Source: Apostichopus parvimensis (Eukaryota > Echinodermata > Holothuroidea > Aspidochirotida > Stichopodidae). Taken from it: DNA of 23,325 bases. Below, piece by piece: positions 21,901-23,325 of this stretch. Every line of letters begins with the position of its first letter. Positions within the stretch are counted from its first letter, which is position 1. The stretch lies in contig KN882594.1 in NCBI GenBank assembly GCA_000934455.1, forward strand, positions 106,922 to 130,246, in the 5' to 3' direction. The translations under genes and the position numbers were made by a program. Under the pieces are notes generated by a model, which had not been told where the DNA came from, did no database searches, and saw only the letters and a list, made by a program, of their open reading frames with translations.

Positions 21901-22656
21901 GAAAATAGGTTGACTTGATGACAAGTGTGGACTTGTGGCAAGCAGACATAGCCTGCAGATTTTGCAAATCCTACAAACTTCATATTTGTAATTTTTTTTT
22001 TTTTTTTTTAACAATTAATAATACTTTTTTTAAGGAAAAGTCGCCCAGGAAAGAACCTGGGCACGAAAAGCAAACTACCAAACGACTGATCCCCTCTCAA
22101 CCCCAGTCCCCTTGCATTGGGACTGTAACTGTGTGATCATCGTCTGGTGTGTATCACCATTCCCCTCAAAAGGGAATAGATACTACACATGATCTTAGCC
22201 ATGATCTTAATAATGATTAAGTCATGCCTTTTCACTTTCTGAACCCGACATACCAAGTTAAAGAAGACAGGCATTTCTTTGGCATATCGGTTGGAACTTT
22301 GGACTGTACTGAACAGCATGCAAATGTTATACTGTTGTATTGAACAACTCAAAAGTCACAACGGACTGTTCGCATGCTAGCAGCAAAGGAATGACTGCAT
22401 ATTATGTTGTTTTTTTATCAATTCTTTAATGACAAATTTTCCAAACTTTGAAGAAGAAGAAGAGGCAGAGACGAACCTTCTCCTGTTTGTCACTGTATCT
22501 GCATCTGGAACCAAGTAAATCCTCAAAGAAATTTAAAGCCCCAGTGATTTCGCTCTCTTCTTTGCACTCCTTGTTGACGTGGTTACAGTAGTTCTTGATA
22601 ATTGTGGTCACGGTGAAAAAGAGATTCTTGTTGATGGTTTCTTGGTCAGCTAACTC
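824..22656 (-). CDS. Large lipid transfer protein, apolipophorin/apoB-type (23 internal exons; both ends outside window)
   Basis: One gene model, read 5' to 3' on the minus strand. Exons are 22656-22477, 21449-21297, 21046-20905, 20692-20534, 19745-19621, 18829-18695, 18384-18253, 17487-17270, 16880-16701, 15965-15806, 14820-14722, 14453-14288, 13625-13371, 12794-12586, 11592-11440, 9512-7923, 7070-6693, 5725-5606, 5009-4816, 3795-3672, 2909-2732, 1640-1480 and 1051-824. Every intron is GT-AG, all phases agree, and the joined frame of 1,813 codons has no stop. Residue numbers in the exon entries count from the first residue in this window. The family binds neutral lipid and phospholipid during lipoprotein assembly in the secretory pathway and is secreted. 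Seen: an LPD_N helical half, DUF1943-like A-sheet with a C-T-G/V-C-G cysteine pair, a long beta-strand region, then a charged helix. The signal peptide, N-terminal beta-barrel and C-terminus (often a vWD domain) are not in the window. Vitellogenin is the main alternative: I see no phosvitin-like poly-Ser tract, and length plus the coiled coil favour apolipophorin/apoB. Family certain to me; subtype about 0.75. Confidence 0.9.
1052..1479 (-). other. Intron 22
   Basis: 428-bp AT-rich GT-AG intron of phase 0. Apart from a T-run near 1134-1152 I see no repeat, RNA gene or coding segment. Confidence 0.75.
1480..1640 (-). CDS. Exon 22: end of beta region
   Basis: Residues 1685-1737, starting phase 1 and ending phase 0, donor GTAAGT; the acceptor follows a C-rich tract and ends ATTAG. 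It encodes E-H-K-L-H-T-N-Y-L, N-A-Q-H-T-I-S-I-W-N-P and L-T-W-E-T-T-W-P-M-T-I-Q, with three Trp. This appears to be the last strand-forming segment before the helical exon 23. Confidence 0.87.
1641..2731 (-). other. Intron 21
   Basis: 1,091-bp phase-1 intron, AT-rich. Next to exon 22 it has a plus-strand G-run (1645-1658) that is the C-rich pyrimidine tract of the acceptor. No repeat or coding segment recognised; the short frames at 2005-2250 and 2370-2582 show no conserved motif. Confidence 0.7.
2732..2909 (-). CDS. Exon 21: beta-sheet exon
   Basis: Residues 1625-1683, with split Gly codon 1684; phase 0 start, phase 1 end, donor GTATGT. It opens G-L-G-P-A-N-D-I-I-I-R-G-N-V and includes V-F-N-R-T (sequon), E-C-S-Y-R-M-E-T-S, F-N-V-Q-C-N-F-N-K and V-I-F-E-T-K-A. 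Two Cys. Too short and without an early Met to stand out as a reading frame, but phase and style fit both neighbours. Confidence 0.88.
2941..3213. repeat. 70-bp tandem repeat, four copies, each with a hairpin
   Basis: Units begin at 2941, 3011, 3081 and 3151, a constant 70-bp period, and the array fades at about 3213. Copies are near identical. Each of the first three contains CGTGGAA, an 8-base spacer and TTCCACG, so it can fold into a hairpin with 7-8 bp arms; in copy 4 the left arm is altered (GCGG for GTGG). It lies in intron 20 just downstream of exon 21's acceptor side. Reading frames across it on both strands are by-products. Confidence 0.93.
3214..3671 (-). other. Rest of intron 20
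   Basis: AT-rich sequence. Nearest exon 20 the transcript strand is CAG/CAT-rich (3561-3645), which gives a low-complexity extension after the donor. No independent feature seen. Confidence 0.6.
3672..3795 (-). CDS. Exon 20: beta-sheet exon (alternative acceptor 9 bp upstream)
   Basis: Residues 1584-1624, starting phase 2 and ending phase 0 at C-A-C before GTAAGT. It encodes T-Y-F-G-L-E-A-E-C-S-I-P and L-G-I-E-I-D-L-D-K and ends K-E-L-M-F-H. Two AGs nine bases apart both keep the frame: a CAG giving a start at 3795, or a TAG giving 3804 and replacing Ile 1583 by Met-Ser-Ile-Arg. I chose the CAG. Neither has a strong pyrimidine tract. Confidence 0.8.
3950..4186. repeat. 34-bp tandem repeat, seven copies, with 68-bp dimer pattern
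   Basis: The unit has ATTGACAGCA followed by CCATTACAC and CAGTGGGGCAGT, and repeats every 34 bp in intron 19. Diagnostic bases alternate: the base after ACAGCA is C, T, C, T, C, T in copies 2-7, and the base closing each unit (C or G) alternates in copies 1-5. That implies amplification of a 68-bp dimer. Confidence 0.93.
4187..4815 (-). other. Rest of intron 19, with G-rich transcript-strand tracts
   Basis: Two C-rich plus-strand stretches (4320-4333 and 4440-4485) give clustered runs of G on the transcribed RNA. No coding segment recognised. Confidence 0.6.
4816..5009 (-). CDS. Exon 19: beta-sheet exon
   Basis: Residues 1519-1582, with split Ile codon 1583; phase 0 start, phase 2 end. The donor GTAAGC interrupts the final ATC-AT, so the in-frame stop seen when reading on is intronic. 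It encodes R-F-S-V-A-S-N-L-T-F-P (sequon N-L-T), T-N-V-V-F-D-M-N-D-G and F-E-L-S-F-E-H-D-P. Charged turns between strands match exons 17 and 18. Confidence 0.9.
5076..5090. repeat. (CA)n microsatellite
   Basis: About seven CA units in intron 18, next to a short TATGCATGCA palindromic stretch. Confidence 0.8.
5192..5640. repeat. Composite 130-148-bp tandem duplication including the end of exon 18
   Basis: Three diverged copies. A TGATGCATG plus C-run plus TTTATATTGG block occurs at about 5192 and 5322. A block with GTGTTCATCAACC, the donor of exon 18 and its last 28 coding bases occurs at 5410-5485 and again at 5558-5633, offset 148 bp. A TTTTGTATATTACTGG motif followed by G-runs recurs throughout. 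The 5458-5485 segment is a pseudo-exon fragment with a donor but no acceptor. Confidence 0.88.
5606..5725 (-). CDS. Exon 18: short beta-sheet exon
   Basis: Residues 1479-1518, phase 0 at both ends; acceptor TTTTGCAG before GTT, donor GTATGA. It runs V-E-Y-D-H-G-Q-D-D to T-A-T-L-Q-Q-G-K. Its last 28 bases and the donor are repeated exactly 148 bp downstream at 5458-5485 inside intron 18, so a decoy 5' splice site exists; the upstream copy is the only one with an acceptor and full reading frame. Confidence 0.9.
5726..6692 (-). other. Intron 17
   Basis: 967-bp phase-0 intron. It has an AT-rich homopolymer patch at 5845-5885 and a plus-strand G-rich stretch at 6433-6462. No repeat family or coding segment recognised. 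Confidence 0.7.
6693..7070 (-). CDS. Exon 17: beta-sheet exon
   Basis: Residues 1353-1478, phase 0 at both ends, donor GTGAGT. It starts F-H-F-N-V-T-R-S (an N-glycosylation sequon, N-V-T) and continues with V-R-V-K-L-P-T-S, S-G-S-L-S-F-F-W-G-P-E, Q-L-T-I-S-S-V-S and L-V-E-G-S-L-V-L-V-Q. Beta pattern as in exon 16, which it continues directly. Confidence 0.93.
7071..7922 (-). other. Intron 16
   Basis: 852-bp phase-0 intron with a short (AAT)n run at about 7184-7208. Otherwise AT-rich and without a recognisable feature. Confidence 0.7.
7923..9512 (-). CDS. Exon 16: 530-codon beta-rich exon
   Basis: Residues 823-1352, phase 0 at both ends; acceptor ...CTTGCAG before CTC, donor GTGAGT after ...E-P-L. 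By far the largest exon here (1,590 bp; the next largest is 378). It is built throughout of alternating amphipathic strands, for example L-I-L-T-H-S-M-V-V, F-S-I-Q-V-V-D-K-E and V-K-F/T-type pairs, with a Gly/Ser-rich turn (G-S-K-G-N-G-G-T-G-G-S-G-S) near residue 1010. Cys are sparse. This matches the long beta-sheet lipid-binding region of apoB/apolipophorin. Its coding sequence is more GC-rich than the introns. Confidence 0.95.
9634..9732. repeat. 58-bp imperfect direct repeat in intron 15
   Basis: CTAATATGTGAAACCAC followed by GATTGTATGCTTG occurs at 9634 and again at 9692, with a few changes between. It adjoins a doubled CTCTAAAGACCA at 9602-9626. Two copies only. Confidence 0.8.
9938..10667. 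repeat. Duplicated block, copy A (left of the gap)
   Basis: This ~730-bp block is repeated at 10783-11513 with an offset of 845-846 bp. The copies differ by scattered substitutions and small indels, mostly in T-runs near 10420-10435 and around 10535-10570. Copy A ends at the N run and carries only the 3' end of exon 15. Confidence 0.93.
10594..10667 (-). pseudogene. Truncated second copy of exon 15, cut by the assembly gap
   Basis: These 74 bp match the 3' end of exon 15 (11440-11513) with no difference I can see, including the GTAAGA donor. The copy ends exactly where the run of N starts. It belongs to a ~730-bp duplicated block (9938-10667 versus 10783-11513). I read it as the other haplotype left unmerged by the assembler, not as a real second exon; a genuine tandem duplication is possible. 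Including it in a transcript would repeat 24 residues of exon 15. Confidence 0.8.
10668..10717. other. Assembly gap, exactly 50 N
   Basis: A run of exactly 50 N. A round number usually marks a scaffolding gap of unknown size. Both flanks belong to the duplicated block. Confidence 0.98.
10783..11513. repeat. Duplicated block, copy B (right of the gap, contains intact exon 15 end)
   Basis: Partner of 9938-10667. Before the shared part, copy B repeats CTTGAGTCACTGTGTTAT at 10718 and 10787, giving a local ~69-bp duplication. It continues without interruption through the whole of exon 15 into intron 14, so it is the copy in genomic context. Confidence 0.92.
11440..11592 (-). CDS. Exon 15: beta-sheet exon with cysteines (intact copy)
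   Basis: Residues 772-822, phase 0 at both ends, donor GTAAGA. It contains F-L-S-C-E-F-S-N-S, F-R-I-D-G-E-I-L-A-D-G and L-K-F-C-Y-G-Q-T-S-C-S-G, with three Cys. A second, truncated copy of its 3' end with the same donor lies at 10594-10667, just before the assembly gap. The copy here is complete and is the one used. Confidence 0.9.
11593..12585 (-). other. Intron 14
   Basis: 993-bp phase-0 intron, AT-rich, with a doubled CATTTAAAATT at about 11956-11978 and a T-run at 12419-12430. A 60-codon plus-strand frame at 11998-12180 has no recognisable motif. Confidence 0.7.
12586..12794 (-). CDS. Exon 14: beta-sheet exon (possibly DUF1081-like)
   Basis: Residues 703-771, starting phase 1 and ending phase 0, donor GTAAGA. 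The strands A-T-D-L-T-I-G-G-E-Y, I-I-T-L-D-A-T-L-S and R-S-L-T-I-A-A-K-H-N form a regular amphipathic beta pattern with charged turns. Assignment to DUF1081 is a guess from position; a beta-sheet lipid-binding role is the safe statement. Confidence 0.9.
12873..12927. repeat. (AAAT)n microsatellite
   Basis: About 13 units of AAAT on the plus strand, forming the 3' tail of the tRNA-like element on the minus strand. Likely polymorphic in length. Confidence 0.95.
12873..13058 (-). mobile_element. tRNA-derived SINE with (ATTT)n tail
   Basis: The head (13057-12992, minus strand) folds as a degenerate tRNA. Acceptor arms GGCTGGA and TCTAGCC pair over 7 bp with one G-U. The A box TAGCTCTGTTGG differs from consensus by one base. 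A 7-base T loop, TTAAAAT, is followed by CCGGT directly against the acceptor arm, so the geometry is right although the 5' T-stem strand is mutated. About 65 bp of unrelated body follows, then (ATTT)n at 12927-12873. This head-body-tail order is that of a tRNA SINE moved by a LINE partner. No target-site duplication identified. It lies in intron 13 in gene orientation. Confidence 0.75.
13085..13352. repeat. Diverged direct duplication in intron 13
   Basis: Segments at about 13085-13200 and 13245-13352 share an ordered set of patches: TAAGTAA, ATGAGT with C/T-rich sequence, GCTATAAC, and AGACCT-G-C-A-G near the end. Identity is modest and the boundaries are soft. I recognise no element. Confidence 0.4.
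13371..13625 (-). CDS. Exon 13: beta-strand exon
   Basis: Residues 618-701, with split codons 617 (Ala) and 702 (Gly); phase 1 at both ends, donor GTAAGT. Its strands include R-V-Q-V-T-W-T-V-N, Y-S-M-Y-F-N-F-E-K and T-R-V-R-L-D-V-S-F-Q-G, separated by the hydrophobic stretch F-G-L-L-Q-L-L-G. This fits the region between DUF1943 and the DUF1081-type sheet in apolipophorins; the exact Pfam boundary cannot be set by eye. Confidence 0.92.
13847..14062. mobile_element. Foldback / MITE-like element in intron 12
   Basis: Perfect 27-bp inverted arms at 13878-13904 and 14002-14028 (GCCACCTTTTGAGTG...) extend imperfectly outward to about 58-60 bp each (13847 and 14062), enclosing about 97 bp of non-coding sequence. 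Long terminal inverted repeats with a short non-coding centre are typical of non-autonomous DNA transposons. A target-site duplication could not be fixed, so the superfamily is unknown. Confidence 0.7.
14288..14453 (-). CDS. Exon 12: beta-strand exon
   Basis: Residues 562-616, with split Ala codon 617; phase 0 start, phase 1 end, donor GTACGG. The strand F-H-L-M-F-G-T-P is followed by Y-E-L-D-W-S-F-N-R and F-T-A-D-L-T-C-P-H-H. Alternating polar and non-polar residues point to a lipid-facing sheet. It contains one Cys and no recognisable catalytic motif. Confidence 0.9.
14722..14820 (-). CDS. Exon 11: beta-strand exon
   Basis: Residues 529-561, phase 0 at both ends; acceptor preceded by a good pyrimidine tract, donor GTACTT. 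It has two strands, G-T-H-E-F-V-L-T-A-V-K-V-E and T-T-F-D-V-D-V-S-Y-S-L-D-R, typical of the open lipid-binding sheet that follows the A-sheet. It joins exon 10 and exon 12 in phase. Confidence 0.88.
14821..15805 (-). other. Intron 10, with two diverged copies of a ~90-bp segment
   Basis: 985-bp phase-0 intron. Segments at about 15082-15173 and 15668-15756 align (shared patches TCTCTT-AAGACTTC and GTATTTTT). On the minus strand both read as a Lys/Gln-rich helix with a shared E-V-F-K-R, then a stop. They are not exons of this gene: the reading frames fail in the required phase 0. They could be remnants of an unknown repeat. Confidence 0.5.
15806..15965 (-). CDS. Exon 10: A-sheet with conserved C-T-G / V-C-G cysteines
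   Basis: Residues 476-528, starting phase 2 and ending phase 0, donor GTAGGT. It encodes S-K-V-F-F-L-H-Q-E-K and later K-I-C-T-G-E-Y and F-Q-V-C-G-E-S-K-Y. The two Cys, about 16 residues apart, in C-T-(G/P)-E ... (L/V)-C-G correspond to a conserved pair near the end of DUF1943 in vitellogenins, apolipophorins and apoB. This is one of the strongest family identifiers in the window. Confidence 0.94.
15966..16700 (-). other. Intron 9
   Basis: 735-bp phase-2 intron, AT-rich, with a small A/T palindrome around 16297-16331. No coding or repeat family recognised. Confidence 0.7.
16701..16880 (-). CDS. Exon 9: A-sheet strands
   Basis: Residues 416-474, with split Ser codons at both ends (415 and 475); phase 2 in and out, donor GTTTGT. 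It has beta strands with two Cys (V-S-C-L-M-E-V-D-A-H-C), then G-V-N-Y-E-L-A-A-H-T and G-N-L-K-L-Q-M-R-A-P-E. The K-L-x-x-x-x-P-E ending is typical of the strand before the conserved cysteine motif in exon 10. Confidence 0.92.
16973..17060 (-). other. G-rich intronic tract on the transcript strand (potential G-quadruplex)
   Basis: In intron 8 the plus strand is C-rich for about 90 bp, so the RNA carries more than ten runs of three to five G separated by short spacers. That meets the usual sequence rule for a G-quadruplex. Just upstream in the RNA (17063-17088) is a repeated TTTTTGTCAA. Folding and function are not shown. Confidence 0.6.
17270..17487 (-). CDS. Exon 8: A-sheet strands (DUF1943-like)
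   Basis: Residues 343-414, with split Ser codon 415; phase 0 start, phase 2 end, donor GTAAAG. The stretch L-S-V-P-L-V-N-G-L-E-L-R-M-S-V-N matches the family's P-T-x-x-G-L-P-L-x-L-x-V strand that opens DUF1943. Alternating polar/hydrophobic strands K-A-S-G-K-L-N-I and R-S-F-E-I-D-G-T-V-E-P follow. Confidence 0.93.
17695..17738. repeat. Intronic foldback (long stem-loop) in intron 7
   Basis: AGTCTCCT (17695-17702) pairs with AGGAGACT (17731-17738). Inside, TTAAAGTC (17703-17710) pairs with GACTTAA (17718-17724), leaving a small bulge. The 44-base hairpin is palindromic enough to form on either strand. Confidence 0.75.
17792..17844. repeat. TTACTTG(T/C) short tandem repeat
   Basis: Roughly six GTTACTT-type units of 7-12 bp with GCTATG interruptions at both ends, in intron 7. 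Confidence 0.8.
18253..18384 (-). CDS. Exon 7: start of DUF1943-like A-sheet
   Basis: Residues 299-342, phase 0 at both ends, donor GTAAGT. It contains H-V-Y-L-K-M-F-G-N-A-V-S-F-Y-D, the counterpart of the Y-L-R-x-F-G-x-E strand that follows the helical domain in apoB and apolipophorin, then the helix D-F-K-E-M-F-A-T. The gap-free phase with exons 6 and 8, and the family motif, support it despite the short reading frame. Confidence 0.92.
18385..18694 (-). other. Intron 6
   Basis: 310-bp phase-0 intron. A segment near 18505-18575 has a weak tRNA-like T arm but no A box that I can defend. Nothing else seen. Confidence 0.6.
18695..18829 (-). CDS. Exon 6: G-R-I-E-G-L-E helix and acidic loop with R-Q-R-R
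   Basis: Residues 254-298, phase 0 at both ends, donor GTGAGT. It starts L-G-G-R-I-E-G-L-E-R-L-L-E, matching the family's G-R-V-E-G-L-E-x-L-L element. A strongly acidic, presumably exposed loop (D-E-G-E-E-E) follows, then F-R-Q-R-R-S-L. The R-Q-R-R at residues 281-284 (bases 18737-18748) fits the furin consensus R-X-(K/R)-R. Insect apolipophorin precursors are cut at such a site near residue 720; use of this one is inference. Confidence 0.92.
18830..19620 (-). other. Intron 5
   Basis: 791-bp phase-0 intron, AT-rich, without a recognisable repeat, RNA gene or coding segment. Confidence 0.7.
19621..19745 (-). CDS. Exon 5: LPD_N / A-sheet junction with S-F-L-P-R motif
   Basis: Residues 213-253, starting phase 1 and ending phase 0, donor GTAACA. 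It encodes alternating beta strands D-I-I-F-S-S-N-S-F-L-P-R and then F-D-A-F-G-Y-A-F-E-A-F-E. The S-x-F-L-P-R motif followed by an L/F-F-G strand is a recognised landmark of this lipoprotein family. The next exon continues with G-R-I-E-G-L-E, also family-typical. Confidence 0.93.
20003..20024. repeat. (AG)n microsatellite in intron 4
   Basis: About eleven AG units; (CT)n on the transcript strand. The rest of intron 4 (19746-20533) shows no clear feature, and a 92-codon plus-strand frame across it is low-complexity and unsupported. Confidence 0.9.
20534..20692 (-). CDS. Exon 4: end of LPD_N helical domain
   Basis: Residues 160-211, with split codons 159 (Val) and 212 (Glu); phase 1 at both ends, donor GTGAGT. 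It opens V-G-S-Y-I-V-S-H-M-K-N-I-Q, the most recognisable block of the family: vitellogenins, apolipophorins and apoB share a V-x-S-F/Y-V-x-S-H-L-x-N-L block at the end of the superhelix. The run F-F-D-D-P-M-K-F-S-Q and the W-S-W-Y-N that follow lead into the A-sheet. Confidence 0.94.
20905..21046 (-). CDS. Exon 3: LPD_N helical repeat
   Basis: Residues 112-158 plus the first base of the split Val codon 159. It starts phase 0 and ends phase 1, donor GTAAAA. The motif S-E-L-R-I-S-A-Y-K-A-L-M-S-C-P is another HEAT-like helix with the family's R-I-A-A-Y-x-A-L-M pattern, followed by a long acidic helix ending E-E-E-M-S-N-Q. It continues exon 2 with no gap in the helical repeat pattern. Confidence 0.92.
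21297..21449 (-). CDS. Exon 2: LPD_N helical repeat
   Basis: Residues 61-111, phase 0 at both ends, donor GTAAGG. It starts R-K-M-I-V-A-L-H-A-L-G-N-A-G and continues with A-L-R-V-A-A-L-Q-A-I-K. These are two HEAT-like helix pairs: the A-L-x-N-A-G and A-A-L-x-A-I-K signatures are characteristic of the LPD_N superhelix in vitellogenin, apolipophorin and MTP. A second AG two bases downstream of the chosen acceptor would break the frame, so the first was used. Confidence 0.92.
21450..22476 (-). other. Intron 1 of the window
   Basis: 1,027-bp phase-0 intron containing the U2-like segment. The remainder (21450-21990 and 22210-22476) is AT-rich and without other recognised features. Confidence 0.7.
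21992..22207 (-). pseudogene. U2 snRNA-related segment with hairpins and A-rich tail (snRNA pseudogene or snRNA-headed SINE)
   Basis: On the minus strand 22200-22174 matches the conserved 5' domain of U2 snRNA over 27 nt with two differences: GGCTAAGATCA, then the GTGTAGTATCT that includes the branch-point-recognition GUAGUA. The first ~17 nt of U2 are absent, and downstream sequence is not U2. Instead three perfect-stem hairpins follow: ATTCCC/GGGAAT (22077-22059), CAGTCCC/GGGACTG (22125-22104) and GCCCAGG/CCTGGGC (22062-22043). An A-run of 18 (22009-21992) comes last. I see no intact Sm site. It lies inside intron 1 in the sense orientation. A retroposed snRNA chimera or a SINE with a U2 head fits; a functional RNA is unlikely but not excluded. 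Confidence 0.55.
22477..22656 (-). CDS. Exon 1 of window: LPD_N alpha-helical domain
   Basis: Residues 1-60. The acceptor reads ...TACAG before GAG and the donor is GTTCGT, phase 0 at both ends. It encodes two amphipathic helices around N-Y-C-N-H-V-N-K-E-C, with a third Cys in S-R-C-R, and ends S-D-K-Q-E-K. Spaced Cys residues in a helical-repeat context are usual in the superhelix of vitellogenin/apoB N-terminal modules; whether they pair is inference. The preceding exons, with the signal peptide and beta-barrel, lie above 23325. Confidence 0.85.
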
Positions 22657-22738
22657 CTGTATTAATGAAAGCCAACAAAAAAAGGGGGAAAGAAATTAAG
22701 CAAAGTTAGAGAGAACATTTCACATCATTTTCTTTGTA

Positions 22739-23032
22739 CGTCCAGCGGTATATGGAAGAACGTAGAATTAATGCATCCGGCGGTATCTGGATGAATATAG
22801 AATTAATGCGCCCAGCGGTATCGGGATGAATGTAGTATTAATACGTCCAGCGGTATCGGAAGAATGTAGGATTAATACGTCCAGCGGTATCTGGATGAAC
22901 GTAGAAATAATGCGTCCAGCGGAATCTGGATGAACGTAGAATTGATGCGTCCAGCGGTATCTGGATGAATGTAGAATTAATGCGTCCAGCAGTGTCGGAA
23001 TGAATGTAGTATTAATACGCCCAGTGGTATGT
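22739..23032. repeat. 35-bp minisatellite, about nine copies
   Basis: Units with (T/C)CCAGCGGTAT, then (C/G)GGATGAA and GTAGAATTAATGCG start near 22741, 22776, 22811, 22846, 22880, 22915, 22950, 22985 and 23020. The period is 35 bp with one 34-bp unit. Copies differ at several positions, so the array is not recent. It lies in the intron upstream of exon 1 of the window; 22657-22738 and 23033-23325 hold nothing else that I recognise. Confidence 0.92.
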
Positions 23033-23325
23033 ATTGTTTACAATAACAGTTACTAATAATTCCTAAATATCTTCTGATCATGGATATTGTTTGTTTATTT
23101 TATCTTTATTATAATCCAATCACATTGCATAGTATCTTATCAGGATATGCCAAGCTAACCTGGGCTATCTAGAGCAGTGTTGGTTCTCATTCAGTTATAA
23201 CCAAGAGACACCTATCAACCACCATTTTTATTTTATTCATAGATACTTTTTTAATCTGTTGTCATTGGTTAAAGAATATTAATGTCAACATAGACATTAA
23301 TGCACAATGAAAAGTAAACATTGCT

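Noticed and set aside
824..22656. Vitellogenin or MTP as the identity of the gene
   Set aside because: MTP is under 1,000 residues and ends soon after the A-sheet. Vitellogenin cannot be ruled out fully, but there is no Ser-rich phosvitin tract and a long charged helix follows the beta region.

Overview
This window is animal genomic DNA. It holds an internal slice of one very large, intron-rich gene on the minus strand, and nothing else that I can support as protein-coding. Twenty-three short exons (plus one 530-codon exon) lie between 22656 (5') and 824 (3'). All 22 introns between them are GT-AG and every phase matches, giving one open frame of 5,439 nt, or 1,813 residues. The first and last exons of the gene are outside the window.

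The protein is a large lipid transfer protein (LLTP) of the apolipophorin / apolipoprotein B type. The first five exons (22656 to 19621) carry the alpha-helical, HEAT-like half of the vitellogenin/LPD_N lipid-transfer module. It ends in the family-typical G-S-Y-I-V-S-H block and an S-F-L-P-R motif. Exons 6-10 (18829 to 15806) carry the linker and A-sheet region (DUF1943-like), with the conserved C-T-G ... V-C-G cysteines. Exons 11-22 (14820 to 1480) are beta-strand-rich lipid-binding sheet. Exon 23 (1051 to 824) is a highly charged amphipathic helix or coiled coil. A furin-type R-Q-R-R sits in an acidic loop in exon 6, close to where insect apolipophorin precursors are split into apoLp-II and apoLp-I. 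Vitellogenin is the main alternative; MTP is too short.

The introns (about 210 to 1,930 bp) are AT-rich and full of short repeats: a 70-bp hairpin-bearing tandem repeat, a 34/68-bp repeat, a 35-bp minisatellite, a tandem duplication that copies a 5' splice site, foldback elements, a tRNA-derived SINE with an (ATTT)n tail, and a segment closely matching the 5' domain of U2 snRNA followed by hairpins and a poly-A-like tail. A fixed 50-N gap at 10668-10717 is flanked by two near-identical ~730-bp copies, most likely unmerged haplotypes of a highly heterozygous genome.

The intron style, high heterozygosity, repeat types and LLTP type suggest an aquatic invertebrate (echinoderm, other invertebrate deuterostome or lophotrochozoan). 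I cannot place it more precisely. I found no operon, CRISPR array, phage or plasmid feature, and no convincing gene inside an intron or on the plus strand. The only candidate novelties are the U2-like element, the duplicated donor site and the furin-site candidate.
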